Assembly (NCBI GenBank): GCA_958510825.1
Contig: OY294047.1
Location: 53,985,365-54,049,364 of the forward strand
DNA: 64,000 nt
DNA from: Brachypterus glaber
Lineage: Eukaryota > Arthropoda > Insecta > Coleoptera > Kateretidae
Direction: 5' to 3'
In this document: positions 44,862-58,178 of the stretch, piece by piece
Numbering within the stretch: position 1 is the first letter of the stretch
Layout: every line of letters starts with the position of its first letter
The notes under the pieces: model-generated
Database searches by the model: none
Seen by the model: the letters and a program-made list of their open reading frames with translations, nothing else
What the model was told of the DNA's origin: nothing
Position numbers and translations under genes: made by a program

Positions 44862-45112
44862 CTAGTTACTAGGTAAGTATAAAAATGTTGCGCAAAAATT
44901 TACCACTTATTCTTTACGAATGATTATCATTTTTAATGAATTTGCAATTTTGATTCGCCTAAATTGAGCTTTGACACAAAAATCACACTTAAATTATCAG
45001 CAAAAATATTTTTCTTAGTTAGATACCTGCGGGTGACAAATAAGTACCATTAAAAATATTACACACTAAAAAAACTGCTAACTATACAATAATTTCCTTT
45101 ATTTTTACCAGA

Positions 45113-45454
45113 AAGTTTAGTATATTCTGTAACAATGTTACAGTGTAACATGTGTAGAATTATGCATATTCCGAACGAGTGGACGTTTGTCACCCGAGCC
45201 GCGAGAGCGGCGAGAGGGACGGTCCACGAGTGAGGAATAGCCGTGTTCCAGACTATACTTTTTCTACGACTGAAGTTTTATACGTTCATATTTTTATATA
45301 AATTATATAATAACTAAAAGTTTTAATAAAAAACAATAATTTTACACCTGTTCCAGACTATACTTTTTCCACGACTGAATTTTATACGTTCATATTTTCA
45401 TATAAATTATATAATAACTAAAAGTTTTAATAAAAAACAATAATTTACGTCCAA
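45113..45454. repeat. GC-core hairpin plus 106-bp tandem duplication
   Basis: The 45160-45240 hairpin has core CCGAGCCGCGAGAGCGGCGA and ends near the family-E-like phrase ACTATACTTTTTCTACGACT. The following unit 45244-45349 is repeated at 45350-45454 (GTTCCAGACTATACTTTTTC). Confidence 0.75.
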
Positions 45455-45547
45455 TAATTTAATTTTCATATAATAATTTAATATTTTACAGTAGATGTTG
45501 TGTTATTTCGTTGATTTAGCTAAAAATAAAACCCTTACGGTTTGTGT

Positions 45548-45640
45548 CATATACCGTCATCCGCTTACGGAATGTGCTATATACCGTAAGAGTTTTCATA
45601 TACCGTAATCCGCTTACGGAATGTGCTAAATACCGTACCG
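45548..45640. repeat. about 49-bp tandem repeat
   Basis: CATATACCGTMATCCGCTTAC, then GGAATGTGCTATATACCGTA, repeated twice with a third partial ACCGTA block. Function unknown. Confidence 0.75.
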
Positions 45641-46269
45641 AGTTTTTTTGTGCGATTTGACAAACATCAAACCCACATTGTGAGATGACAGTAAATTGGC
45701 GAACTTTTCCCTAATAACTTTTAAACGTTTTAACAAAAACACTTAAAATTAAGCAATTGTTTCACTTGTTCATGTATCAGAACATATACAAAATATGAAG
45801 GGGACATAGGGGTTAACTGTGCCGCAGGGTTAACTGGTTCACCTGATCTTTAATTCAATTCCTTTAAAAGATATTGGGTAAAATTGTCATTTTACAATGT
45901 GGGTTAGACGGTTATTGCAAAACACAGTCCAATTATGCTTTTCTAAAATAGTCTTAGAAAAAAAATAACTTGTATAAAAATAAAAGCGTGGAGCTTAAAA
46001 ATTGATTATTACGGTTTTGTCGAAACTAAGAAGACTAACTCTGGAAGAGAAAGTCGTGAAAAAATTAAAAATCAAATAGACAAACATAGGCCCATTCTAG
46101 AAAAATGGCTGAAATAAGGGGAAACCCTCATAGAGAAGGAAAGAGAACCATTAGTCCAGCCTGCGCAAGATTATTTTGTGACAGAACGGGGCAGCAAAAT
46201 GACGTAACGCAATATATCTGACCTTGCGCAGTACGCATCTCTATCAGCTGCGAAATGCTGTCGGTCGTA
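45641..46269. other. unassigned sequence
   Basis: No supported gene or window repeat. Confidence 0.35.
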
Positions 46270-46393
46270 AAACAATTCATCACCCCAGTATTCATTTGTC
46301 TTATCTCCAAAAATTCCCCAGTAAAAATCTTAAAATGTCCAAAAATAGAGATATGGCAAACCAATACTGGGGTGACGAATTATTAGTAGTTTG

Positions 46394-46432
<39 letters not shown>
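46270..46432. repeat. short hairpin followed by (TA)n
   Basis: AATTCATCACCCCAGTATT pairs with AATACTGGGGTGACGAATT (one mismatch). A (TA)n tract occupies 46397-46431. Confidence 0.75.
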
Positions 46433-46437
<5 letters not shown>

Positions 46438-47440
46438 AGTACTGTCAGATCGTCGTTTGGACTTTTTGTTACCAGTGTTCTGTGTTTGTTACTGTTCATT
46501 TTTCGACTTCTACTGTGTTTTAATTGTTTTTATGCTGCATTTGTTTATAACTTTAAACCTAACCTGTATTGTTGATTTATGAAGAGCAGTCAATCCCTGG
46601 TGTACTCAAAGTAGGTGTACAAAATCCCGAAACTCAAACACACCTCGAAAAGTTCTTATAAAATCATTTTAAAAAACTATTTCGACGTTTCTTCGTAGAT
46701 ATTTATTGTTTTTTAAAGGTTAAAAATACTCGTCAAAAACAACAATAGTAGTGCGCATGTGCAAGTTTATCTCAGATGCGCTAGGCACATTTATCACAGT
46801 ATTCCGCAACGGCTTTGGAGGTCTTTCCTTGTCTATGAAAACCCTCCATTGCACTCCCTTTAGATGTTTGTTGAAATCTGTTGATTGACGTCATACATTA
46901 TAATTTTTCTTAATTATTCTTTAATTTTATAATAAATAATAAATGTTGATTAAAAACAATGATTATATCAGTCATAATTGAAAAGAAGATAAATTGAAAA
47001 AGAAAAGTGTAAATTAAAAGTTTCCATTGTGGAAAATCATTCTCACGGCGTGCTCGATCATTTTCTGTGAAATTGTTGTTAATTATTTAAAGAGTAAAAG
47101 TGATTAAATTATTATTTTTAATTATTATCTTAGAAAGTACTTACCCCGTCGTTTCCGCATTCGCTGGCATTTCTAATTAGACATCGGGTACCACTATACG
47201 AGGGTACTTATAAAAGTTTTTTTTTTATATAGGGAAGACACCTAATTTCGGACAGTAATGTATCTAAGAAACTATCTGCAGAGGTAAAGAAAAACCCACT
47301 TTTTTGTGAAGCCAAAAGTCAAACTAAATCTGTACTGTAATATTGTAACGATAGAGCTTCTCCCTGTTAAATGGCAGCAAAATTCAGGGATTCAGGGGAT
47401 AGAGGGGGTATATACCCTTATAAGAATCTTAAGAATTAAA
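46433..47440. other. unassigned sequence
   Basis: Open frames here are short and without domains. Confidence 0.35.
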
Positions 47441-47469
47441 ATAGCAGTGGGTGTTTTTTTGTTTGGGTA

Positions 47470-47640
47470 CGCCAAGGTGGGCGCCAATTTTTGTAGAAAC
47501 GCTCAGGGACAAAGCTTTTTTTTCGGAGGATGTTTTTGTTTGTTTTGGTAGGGGCGTCAATTTTTTAGAAACGCATAGGGACAAATCTTTTTTTTCGGAG
47601 GGTGGTTTTGATAGGGGCGCCAATTTTTTGAAATCGGACA
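47470..47640. repeat. tandem repeat of about 70 bp
   Basis: GGGCGYCAATTTTT, TAGAAACGC, AGGGACAAA and TTTTTTTTCGGAGG recur in order about three times. Weakly related phrases occur near 55200 and 57500. Confidence 0.7.
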
Positions 47641-47781
47641 TTCCGTTTTAAGGGAATTTTTTAGAAAGTTATATAATTTACGTACGGACAGACATTTATT
47701 TAACACCCACTTTGTTCACATTTTCTCGACGTTTCCTGACATTCCAAACCTGAAAATGCAAAAAAATAGTATATTCTATAA

Positions 47782-48604
47782 CTGGTATGGAATAGACAAT
47801 ATTCCGCACGAGCGAAAAGTTTGTCATACGAGCCGGCAGGCGAGTATGACGGTCCCGTGAGCGCAGAATGACTATTCCATACGTTTTAGATTTTAAGCTT
47901 TCACGGCCATTAAGATATAAAGAACTTTCACTTTCGGGTTTAGACCGTGTTAATGGATTTTCACCATTAACACGGTCTAAAGTGAAAGTTCTTTATATTC
48001 CATACGTGTTGTAGACTATACTTTTTCTTCGACTGCAAATATGAAACATTGCATGGCTTTAAACTGCGGACAAGGTTAAAAAACATGTTTTTTGTGACTC
48101 GACCTTTTAAATGCAACAAAACACATATTTTTAAATAAAGCAATTAATGTTATTTAATAATGTTATCAAATCAGTACTTAAAAAAGATTTTTATTTAATT
48201 TTAGCACATATTTACAAATTATAATGCAAAAATTGAAGGTTATGTCAGATTGTTGTGACAGATATCAGGTTTAAATATTTAACAATAGATGGAGCAGTTT
48301 TAATTCTATGAACTAAATTGATAAAAAACTGGTCAAATATTAAGAAAAACTAATAAACTTTATGTAATTTTAACGCAAAACTTTAAATTGCATTAAATTA
48401 TTCAATATTTCATGGTAAAATATATATATTTTTGCTAATTTTGCTACAGTTTTCTTTACTATTATAAACAAGAGATGCCACTACATGTGCTCATTCTAAC
48501 ACTTGATACGGAATATGGATACCTTATTTAGAGCTAGAATGGATTCAATCTGTCTTTGAAAAGCGTGTGTATTTGCTTACATTCTAAAGCAGTCGTAGAA
48601 AAAA
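47782..48604 (+). repeat. repeat family E, copy 4, with hairpin leader carrying a G insertion
   Basis: The leader hairpin has core GAGCCGGCAGGCGAG and is split at 47884-47995 by element G. The E body runs from ACTATACTTTTTCTTCGACT (48015) to GCAGTCGTAGAAAAA. Confidence 0.8.
47884..47995. mobile_element. foldback MITE family G, copy 2 (shortened)
   Basis: It has the same left edge TTTTAGATTTTAAGCTTTCA as copy 1 but only about 50-bp arms (GACCGTGTTAATGGATTTTC / ATTAACACGGTC). TATTCCATACG lies on both sides (47873-47883 and 47996-48006); the empty site is seen at 2720. Confidence 0.86.
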
Positions 48605-49100
48605 TGATTTTTCGGTCGATTTTAATAATGGACCCACCCGTAAAATTTTGTCTATGTTTTTGCACTGTACGGTCTGCATAGGCAATAGAAAATCTAGAGT
48701 GCGACTCCTTGGCGGTCTTTCGCGATCGGCCGTTGAGGAAGGTCCGGCCGAGGACGACGACCTTAGGAAGAAGAAGTTTATGGGCTGGAAGACAATAGGG
48801 CCCTGAGGGTTATATAATAATTTTATCAAATACATCAATATTTATACCTCGTTTACTGTCGTCAATTTACCTAAGGAAATTGACAGTTTATTCATTGTTG
48901 GTAAATTGTCTCACGTCTTCCCTAGCAACGTGAGTAATATTTTTACCCCACTCTTTCAGAAAAGACAGTTGTTTTACAAGATACTTTTAAGGGGTGTGTG
49001 GGGTGTGTGGGTTTTTCCAGAGATCCCATTTAATTGATGTTACGAGCCAAATAGCTAAAATTGACGGTAACAATTTCATCATTTTAAAAGCCAATCGTAA
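48605..49100. other. unassigned sequence with a GC-rich island
   Basis: 48680-48800 is GC-rich (TTTCGCGATCGGCCGTTGAG). It could be the 3' end of a SINE or LINE but I cannot place it. Confidence 0.35.
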
Positions 49101-49878
49101 CCCAGGTAGCAAAATAACATGACATTCACGTGAAAGCCACGTTTATATGTGACATGTGATGTTAAGATTGTAGTCTCATTTAACAAGAATGTAGCATGGT
49201 GGGGATGTCCTAAGTCCGCCCCTAATAACATCACACAATGACATCCCGAAAATAACGTGTTTGTGACATCATAAATCCACATTCCTGTTATATCTAATAT
49301 CTTATGGATGCCGTTACTGTTACTTTAATATTTAAATAATATCCTAGGATATTAGCTTTTTCTAAATTAAAACCATTAAAAACGCTAGAACCCTATAAAA
49401 AAAATCGGATTTAAAATCAATCAGTAATTGAAACAATCACAGATTGAAACAGATAGATTCTAAATACGAAATTGCAGATTAAGCGGAGATATATTCCTTT
49501 AATCCGTGTCCGTGGTCTTGAGAAGCCCGACAGAGCCCCCTATCCGTGGAAATCGTATAATGTGTATACAATTTCCTTGTAATAATTTACTCTATCAACA
49601 TCATCTTATATCGATTTTTTTGCTTCGAACGTCGGTGAGAAGCAAAATAACATGACATTCACGTGAAAGCCACGTTAATATGTGACATGCGATATATTCA
49701 CAGCTTTGCTAAATATTTGTTATTAAATAACATGGTTGTCACGTCACACGTGTTACGTTGCAAATGTGATGTTAAATACATGTAATTTTTCAATATTATG
49801 TGATGTTATGATTTAGTTTAAAAATACACCCAAAAGTGATGTTAATTTCTTGTAATATAACATCCCTTGCTACCTGGG
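49101..49878. mobile_element. family N element with 12-bp TIR
   Basis: Ends CCCAGGTAGCAA and TTGCTACCTGGG at 49101 and 49867-49878; 778 bp. Internal copies of AACATGACATTCACGTGAAA near both ends (49116, 49651) make a partial direct repeat; no coding capacity and no clear duplication at the borders. Confidence 0.7.
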
Positions 49879-50835
49879 AATCTAAACCTCAAAATTTAAA
49901 TTTCTCCAATTACCAAAAATTTCATACTCGCGTTCGTATTTTTCTTTTGATTTGGGTGGTACAGTAATAAAAGTAGCCACTTTTGCTTCTTTCAGAACGT
50001 TTGGACGAAAACGCTATTTTTATCTTGAAAGTCCATTTTTAATTTGAAACATATAAGGATCATCTGAGGGGCTTTATGTATTTAATGCTTAACATTTTAA
50101 CTAGGCCTGGCAAAAAAAATCTACAGGAAAATTGCCCGTTTGTCTTCTGGCGGCTGAAGATTTCTTATGGCGCTCTTCTGCTCGCCGTGTGAGAGGTTGG
50201 CAGAAGAAATGACGCGACGCGCGGTATCTGAACTTAAAAGCCACCGGCTCCATCGAGGTGAATGCCTCTATGAATCTATGAAGACCACCACCTCCTAGGC
50301 GATTATCTGTGTTCTTATGCAAGAAAAGGGCATTATTTTATTCTTAAAAACTCTCTAGCTAATCGGGTATTATTCGGTAGTTTTCAAATTCCCAAAATCG
50401 GCAAGAGTTATCCTAGATTCAAATTAAACATAAAGGTCGTCGCGAAACAATCTGACACTGCAATATGGCAAGAACGCTTTGATATAGTGACTTTAAATAT
50501 GGACTAATGGTTTTTTTACCACGAAGAAATATTTGGTTCTTTATTGTCTCTGCATCAAAGCGTTCTTGAAATATCACAATGTAAAGTTTTTTGCAGCTTT
50601 ACAATTTTGGCATACAAATGTTTTTTTTTTCAAATTCTAAACAATTTTTTTCTGTTAGCTCGTCCATAAGCAGCCACATTTTTGTGGACACGGTGACTCA
50701 AAAACGCAAAGTCTGATTAATTTGAAAACTTAAGAATTAAGATTTATGATTTGAAAAATCTTCTCCTCTTAAAAACAACCGAATTATAGGGTTGTAAATT
50801 TGCAAAAATTAAAAAATCGAAAAAAAAGTACTTAT
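49879..50835. other. unassigned sequence with a GC-rich island
   Basis: 50105-50330 is GC-rich with a 73-codon minus frame (HKNTDNRLGGGGLHRFIEA) of unknown meaning. GCAAGAACGCTTTGATATAG (50467) is near-inverted at 50550. Confidence 0.35.
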
Positions 50836-51089
50836 CAACGAACTAATAAACCTTCTCTCTAGAATAGGCATTTCATTTGTAAAAACTGAAAAAAACGTAG
50901 CCAACATATACATTTGTCTGTCTTACTCGCACAGCTTTGTTCTAACAGAGACAACAATAACAGTTACTGGTAATTGTTATTGTTCAGGCCTGAATATATC
51001 TACTATTTGTTTAAAAACAAACCGAGATGTTGGCGATACTTTATTTTAACGGTATGCGTATTCTAGAGAGAAGAGTTGTTAGTTCGTTG
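50836..51089 (-). mobile_element. hAT-like MITE family B, intact copy
   Basis: 254 bp with CAACGAACTAATAA at one end and TTGTTAGTTCGTTG at the other, flanked by GTACTTAT on both sides (50828-50835, 51090-51097). Confidence 0.92.
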
Positions 51090-51730
51090 GTACTTATTTA
51101 AAAACAAAAAAGTTGCATCGATAAAAATTATAAAAAAGTTAATAGACATCTAATCATATTGCAAAGATATAACAATCTGATGTAAAATTCATTACCAGCA
51201 TGGAGAAAAAGTACGTACACGGCGGGCGCCCTGCGAGGCGGCTAATAACCTCAAACAGTTGAATGTGTTGCCGCCACGTCGCACATTGGCGAAATTTCCT
51301 GAAAACAAGGCAAAAAACTAAATTATTTTTCTAAAAATAATAAATATATTAATACTATTGATATGGTTACTTTATCTTGGAACACCCTGTACCTGGAAAA
51401 TGATGAATTTTAATTTCTGCATTTACAACATGACATGAAAATATGTAATTTAATAAGAACCTAAGTACCAAGTACTACAACAAGTACTAAGCACGATAAA
51501 AAGTGTGAATAAATTGTTAGGAACATATAATGTACCTGTTCCCATAAAACAATCATTTAATTCAGTAAGACGCCATAAAATAGTGCAAAAACGCAACCGC
51601 ACATTGGATCATTTTAGCAAAAAACTCTGCACACTGGATAATTTGTTCAATAAACTGGTACTTTTTTAAATTTTTATCTCCGAAAGAATAAAAATAAATA
51701 TATTGCCTTTACAAAAAGTAACAAAATATA
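51090..51730. other. unassigned sequence
   Basis: A small GC-rich patch at 51205-51290. No gene recognised. Confidence 0.35.
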
Positions 51731-52316
51731 CAGCCTGTTCCAGAACTCGCGTACAGAAATTTGAGGGTATAATAAAAACCCTCTGGAAAATATGAAAAAA
51801 ATGTCAAAAAAAAACATCTTCGTTCAATTCAAAAATAAGAACGCTTTAAGTGGACCAATACTGTTGCTGATGTTAAATTACCTTTAAAAGTTGAATTTGT
51901 AGCTATGGAAGCAAATTTAATTATTGCAGGTACATATTCTGTGGGTTGACATGGTGATTAATGTGACATAAATATTTATTATTGTCAAAAAACCACCGCC
52001 GGATGGAGTGACCCTATAAAAACAGAATATATGATATCCTGTCGGTTTTGTCAAAATATAATAACCTAAAAAGATTCTAAAGTTGAAAGTCTCAAACAAT
52101 GCATTTGTCAACAATTGCAAGTCCAAACCATAGTTACTAATAAGTAGGGAAAAACTAATTTGTAGGTAATTTAACATCAGCAACAGGATTGGTCAGATCA
52201 AATAGCTTCCTTTTTAATTGGTATTGAAGATGGATTTTTTTTGATTTTTTTTCATATTTTCCAGAGGGTTTTTAATATACGCTCAAATTTCTGTACGCGA
52301 GTTCTGGAACAGGCTG
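51731..52316. mobile_element. mariner-like MITE family C, intact copy
   Basis: 586 bp with TIRs of about 65 bp starting CAGCCTGTTCCAGAACTCGC, TA on both sides. The 51917-52183 minus frame inside has no transposase features. Confidence 0.9.
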
Positions 52317-52835
52317 TATATATGAAAAATAAAATAATTCAGGAAAAAGCTGACCTCTGTGCGTTTCGCTCACGGCTAGAATTCTTATATAACACGAAGG
52401 CCGTAAATACATAAAATCTCTAAACATGCATTAAAATCCAACATCCAACTTGAATTTTTATGAAGTTAAAGAAAAATTTAGTTTTAAATAATTTTTCTCA
52501 GTGTATGGTTCAATAAACTATTGGTTTAGTACCTATAAACCAATAAATCCAGCATTAACATATTTTATTATCAATTAAACCTAAAATTTGGTATTTTTAA
52601 CATTGAGAAAATCGAAATTGTCAAATAAAATGCAGGTACTCTTATTTTAACTGCTCCAAAAATGTGGAACGCATATGTGAAATGAGGAAAATCTACGTGA
52701 CATTTATCACAAACTGTCAAAATTAATTAACATCAAAGTTCAACTCGAATTATAATGAAGTTTACGAAAAATCCAATTTTAAATTAATATTTTTCTCAGT
52801 GAATGTTTCGTTAACCTATAATTATTGTTAATAAA

Positions 52836-53535
52836 AACTAGATGAAACGTTGCAAGCACCCTGTCAAAACATCGGCACTATTGTACACTAGAGCCATCTA
52901 GTTTGCAAATTTCAAACTAGGTGTTTTGTTTGATTTTAAATTCTGTATCTTTAAAACATTATATTCTAGCAAAAAACTGTATATAACATTTTTTGTAGGG
53001 ATAAAAAAGAGCTTTTACTTAAAATATAATTTTTTGAAATCGGGTTATAAATGTGTGAGATATGCTAAAAAACCTTTTACTGCTTTAAACGCTAATATCT
53101 CGAAAACAATGCGTTTTAGGAAAACGTTGTTTATAACATTTTTTGACCAATTTAAAATGATCTTTTATATAAGTGCTAAATTAACCAAATCTAATAATAA
53201 TTGCCTTAATTATAAACAAAAAACGCTAAAAATAGGAGTTTTACTCTATTTTTACCCCCTTACCCCCCATCGTTTACCCCCAAAATCTAATCAGCTCTTC
53301 GGAATACGATAAGCAAATGCAATATGCAAAAAACCGAAAGTCGATATCTCATGTAGAAATGGAGTTAGAGAGTTTACACCCAGACAGACAGACGTCCGCA
53401 AAAAGTTTTTTTACTGATTTCGACTCAGAGTGGTCTAAAACGTCGAGAAATGTGAAAAAAACGTGGTCAAAGATTTTGACTTTTCGGCGAAGATTTCAAT
53501 ACATCGGCACTCTTAGTAGCACTAAGTGCCGATGT
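52836..53535 (+). repeat. repeat family K, copy 4 (full length)
   Basis: Full copy from AACTAGATGAAACGTTGCAA to the terminal hairpin AAGTGCCGATGT; best reference for the family. The 128-codon frame 52926-53312 is shared in part with other copies. Confidence 0.87.
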
Positions 53536-54039
53536 AAAATTGTAAAAAAGCAGTTAACTGCTCAAAAACATTTTCTCCTTCTTAAAAACAAAAAAAAATA
53601 AATAGGTTTGGACTTTTTTAACCTCCCGGAACCAATCCCTTGGTTCTGTCTGTACCCCGTAGCAAATATGTTCAGTAATTAAACACTGATATTTCAGTAT
53701 TTTTTTACATTCACTGCAATAACTTTGAAATGATTGTATCTATAGTATATTTAACTTCAAGATCCAGTAGAAGTAAATAAAAGAATCGCGCAAGCGGCAG
53801 CTGGCGCGTGGTTTCATTGGTTAAAACACTCGAATGTTGCGAGAGTAGGGATGTAGAAAATTAAACAGGTCAGTACGTGAGTACAATGGACCGTTATATA
53901 GAAATATTTTGTTTTGAGTCCTACCCTGTCACTAAAATCCGTTGTTGCCACGTGCGTTTGTTTACACTTACTTCATTTTGAAGTTGAATATACTATAGAG
54001 ACGGAAAATTTGGTATTGATCGATTGACTGATAAAATAA

Positions 54040-54370
54040 TCTATCCTTTTTTACTTTTCTCTGTATTATTACTAATCAAAATTTCGGTATTATTTACCGA
54101 TCCTTATTTTACTAAATACTGTAACATACTTTAAACTAGAACAATAAGACAACAACTTCAACTTAAAGTATACCAAACTATAACTGTGATATAATTTACC
54201 AAATGTTACAGTATTAATAAACACATGTTGCGTGGGGATTCAAATGTACCAGCACGGTCTCTATGTTAGTATGGCAACATTTTTTATACAATACACAAAT
54301 TGCAGTATTTAATATCACAAGTAAAGTATTCAATACCAATGGTGGCGATATAAATAACAAATATGTATTA
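54040..54370 (-). repeat. repeat family R, uninterrupted partial copy
   Basis: Contains TATAATTTACCAAATGTTAC without interruption, the empty-site form of the LINE target at 39754-39758 / 41052. Extends through GACCGTGCTGG complement to ACCAATGGTGG. Confidence 0.8.
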
Positions 54371-55304
54371 ATAAATAACATTCAGTACTAAAAATACAAC
54401 GAAATTTTCTGTACTATGGTATGCGAATCATTACGTATCTTTAAAATAAGTCATTTTCACTTTTACATGCAAGATGTTAATTAGCAGCCGAGATTGTTTT
54501 AAATTAACCATTTGTATTCCGGATTAAAACATTAATTCAGATTTTTTCCGAGGCTGAAAAGTAAAAGCTTTCCCAGTCTTATAGGTCTGAAAAAAAAACG
54601 ACAATGTAATATAGCTCGTACAATATCTCATGATTATTCAGCCTTGTATGTTCATTACCATAACTCCACCCTGTCCCATCTTAGTCTAATTTGCGAGAAA
54701 CATTCTGATTACGTGTGTTATTCAGGCTTCAGGCTTCAGGTTATTCAGGCTTCAGGCCTGCTTCATTGAGGTCTATTTGATCGTTTCACGGTGGTTGTTC
54801 GCACCTGTTTCGGTAGTGATACGGTGGGCTTCTTTTGTGCTTCAGAATAATTGTCCTTAAGTTAAGGAATTTATTCCTTATTTCTTTTGAGAAAAGATAA
54901 AAACAGAAACTCTGGTAACCCATATCTGTCTCGGATATTTTGGTTTGATGTATATTTTCAGAATCCTTTTTATGATTTATGGCCCCTGGTGTGGGTGTTG
55001 TATAGTTTGTATTAAACTAGCAAATACGTTTCAATGTGTTTATATGTTTATACTTGGGAATTAGACTGGATGGTAAATTTAGGTACTCAGTGCGAAGTAA
55101 TGCAGGTACTGCACACAGGGCCGTCGAGAGAAAATCGGGACCCAGGGGTGGTAAAAAAACCACTCGCCAGATTTTTGTTTGATGACTAAAAAAAAGCTCA
55201 TCACCTCAAAAAAAAGCGCTTTGTCCCTGAAGGTTTCTACCAAAAACAAATTACCGCTCACCAAATTTTGAAATGCCGAATAATGCGGAGTAATGTAGAA
55301 TAAC
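54371..55304. other. unassigned sequence
   Basis: 54724-54765 has a short TTCAGGCTTCAGG direct repeat. No gene. Confidence 0.35.
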
Positions 55305-55554
55305 CAACGAACTAATAACTCTTCTCTCTAGAATAGGCATTCCATTTGTAAAAACTGAAAAAAACGTAGACAACATATACATTTGTCTGTCTTACTCGCA
55401 CAGCTTTGTTCTAACAGAGACAACAATAACAGTTACTGGTAATTGTTATTGTTCAGGCCTAAATATACTATTTGTTTACAAACAAACCGAGAAGTTGGCG
55501 ATACTTTATATTAACGGTATGCGTATTCTAGAGAGAAGAGTTGTTAGTTCGTTG
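55305..55554 (-). mobile_element. hAT-like MITE family B, copy
   Basis: 250 bp flanked by AGAATAAC and TGAATAAC (one mismatch), near identical to the copy at 50836. Confidence 0.9.
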
Positions 55555-57992
55555 TGAATAACTCAGAATAATGCAGAGCAATGCAGATGCAAATAATGTA
55601 CGTAATTTACAGATAATGCAGATAATGCACATTTAATGCAGATACTGCAAGAGTCTACATTATTAATGCAGACAATTTTGTACATCGAACGCAGCGAGCT
55701 ATCACAAAATAGTTTTATTTCGTTTGAGCTATTACCCCACCCTGAATTTTGACCAAAAACAAGCCCACCCGAAAACTTTTGGGAAGAAACTTATGGAACA
55801 GACAGAAATAGGGTATTTTTGCACGAAAATCATCTTAACTCAGTTGAATAATTGTTATTGCTTTTTTGCTTTTCTTGCTGTTTTATACAAAAACAACATA
55901 TTATCCAGTCTGCAGGTCTACTGTGACCACGATAACTTGAGAACGCTTTAAGCTAAACGCTTTACATTTTGACCACTGTCTTCGGCTGGGGTCAAAGAAA
56001 TTAGAAACCTTTTTTTTGCTATTTTGACTGCCATAATAGCTTCTTTCACTCAAATATTTGTGTTATATAAAAAGAAAATATAGAAAACTTTCATTTTCTC
56101 TCCAGTCAAATCCATTGCATACATGAAACATGACCGTAGTGTTCTCTACGAGGTTTCAAATGGTGGCAAAGGTTAATGTCCCCATCTCTTCGCCAACTTT
56201 GATTGTAATGGTCTTTTTTACGCAGGGTGACTTACCAGCAATCTGTCCACTTTCTAACACTTTAAATCACTCGGATAAACCACCAGTCAATTACAAAGAT
56301 CACTACCTACCTGCACTGAGAAAATTTTTACTATTAACAGGAGTGACGCGAATAATTTTCGGGAGGGGGCAGAACACAAGGGTTAAGAAAATTCCCAACT
56401 TTTAACCCTAGAGAAATTTTGATGAAAAATAGGTCCTCCTCTCAAAAAAAAAACTTTACTCCGAGAGGAAGACTAAAAAAGGTTCCCGCCTCTGCAAATC
56501 TCAACTGTACGGCTTAATTTTCCCAGCACTTTTTGAAGCTAGGCGAGCAAAATTATTCCAACTTTTCTTCAAGGGGGTGATATGTTATCGCCCAGGGCGG
56601 AAGCTTGAGTAAATCAGTCCCTGTCTGTGACCTTAGTTTGAAAGTTGTACCGACCTGTGCAACTTTTGAAGCCGGTTCTGACGTTAATGAATCGATTGCA
56701 GCGAAACGCAGCAAATCGCATATTATGCGATCGGTAATAAGCCTCCTTCGAGAGAAGAGTCTATTCACCCCAGGTTCACGGAGAAAGTGATATAAAATAC
56801 ACCGGTCACGTGAACAGCTTTTACTTTCTACCAGCGCACATATTCATAGAAAAGTTAATTGCTTTCCCGGCCTCATATTTAAAAAATACGAGAAGGATTA
56901 GAGGAAAGCCTTGCAAGAAGACCTTTTATTCATGCAAAAATTTTCAATCTTATTTTTCGATTTATTAATTTCCATCGAGGAACTTTAACCTGTGGTGGAA
57001 ACTTCAGATCTTTAGCTCAAAGCGTTATTAAGTTATCGTGACTACAAATTTTCCAGGCAGACAGACAGATTACCTTCACGAAAAATTACATCAAAGGAAG
57101 AGAAATGTAAAAAAATACTTTTCCAGTTTCATTTTGGTGAATGATAATTTTTCAGAAATCTTAATATTATTGAAAAGCTTAAAAAATAAAGAAACCAGTC
57201 TCTGGTTTTTGTACATTAAAAAAAGAAGAAAAGCATGAGTTGTAGCAGCGTAGAAATTCTTGCAAAAAGCACCGAGGCGGTGTAGTCTCTGAATAGAACC
57301 GTGAGGCACCCCACGGACACTGTCAATTTGACCCATTTCACGGGGAAACGAACGCAGAATATTGCTCCGTTCTTAAAATAAATATAGCAAGTACTTTTTT
57401 TTGGATAAATAACTTTTTGTACGCCCCCTTTTTTTGGGGGCCCCTTATACTTTGGGAGCCCCCCGCCGGCTTGTGACCTTTTTTGCCTTTTTGTAGTTAT
57501 TTGATAGGGGTAAAAAAAAATTGGGGGTGATAAGCTTTTTTTATTTTCTTAGTCATCAAAATTTTTGGGGGTGATGAGTTTTTTCAAATTTTATTTGGGG
57601 GCCCCTAACGGGAAAATCTCAGTAACTTCGGGCTGCCCAGTCCGACACTGTTTCCAGGTTACAGCGACCCCAAGTCTTAGTTAAAAAAAGTCGACCACAC
57701 TGTCGCTGGCTTGTAATTGGTTAAAATAAGCTGTCAAAAGGTGTCGATATCGCGTTACAAAGTTCTTTGTATGCGGCCTAAAGCAGCGTTTACAGTTAAC
57801 AGTTGTCCTTGAGTAAAAACTTTTGTAAGAATATGAAAAAAGTGCCACAGTAAAGCGAAATAGCTTGGTTAATTTAATTTTCCTACAAACCTGCATGTCG
57901 TCAAAACTACATAATGTAAAACTAGCTTAACAATATGTCTTATGCCTTATGCAAATCCTGTCATTATGTTTTTATGCGTCTTGTTTGATTAA
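55555..57992. other. long unassigned stretch
   Basis: 56553-56790 is GC-richer and open on both strands (plus: SVPVCDLSLKVVPTCATFEA and IMRSVISLLREKSLF), possibly a fossil exon, product unknown. 57050-57115 holds the GACAGACAGA phrase. 57420-57620 is G/T-rich low complexity. No supported gene. Confidence 0.35.
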
Positions 57993-58148
57993 GGGCACAT
58001 CCACAGCCTCGAATAAGAACATAATACATAACAACGCGATGCCGTGATTGTCTTGATGTGCCGCCATGACATGACATTGTATCTTGTAAGCCAATCGCGG
58101 TATTGCATGCTTATGTTTTATGTTCTTATGCAAGCTTCTGGATATGCC
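57993..58148. mobile_element. TTAA-type palindromic MITE family L, copy 2
   Basis: 156 bp, GGGCACATCCACAGCC and GGATATGCC ends, TTAA on both sides (57989-57992, 58149-58152). TTAA duplication is the piggyBac signature. Confidence 0.8.
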
Positions 58149-58178
58149 TTAAGCAAGGCTGTGGATAGCACTTCAAGC

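Noticed and set aside
45113..45250. Bacterial contamination suggested by GC-rich hairpins
   Set aside because: The hairpins have AT-rich arms continuous with eukaryotic repeats and share edges with other repeats in this window.
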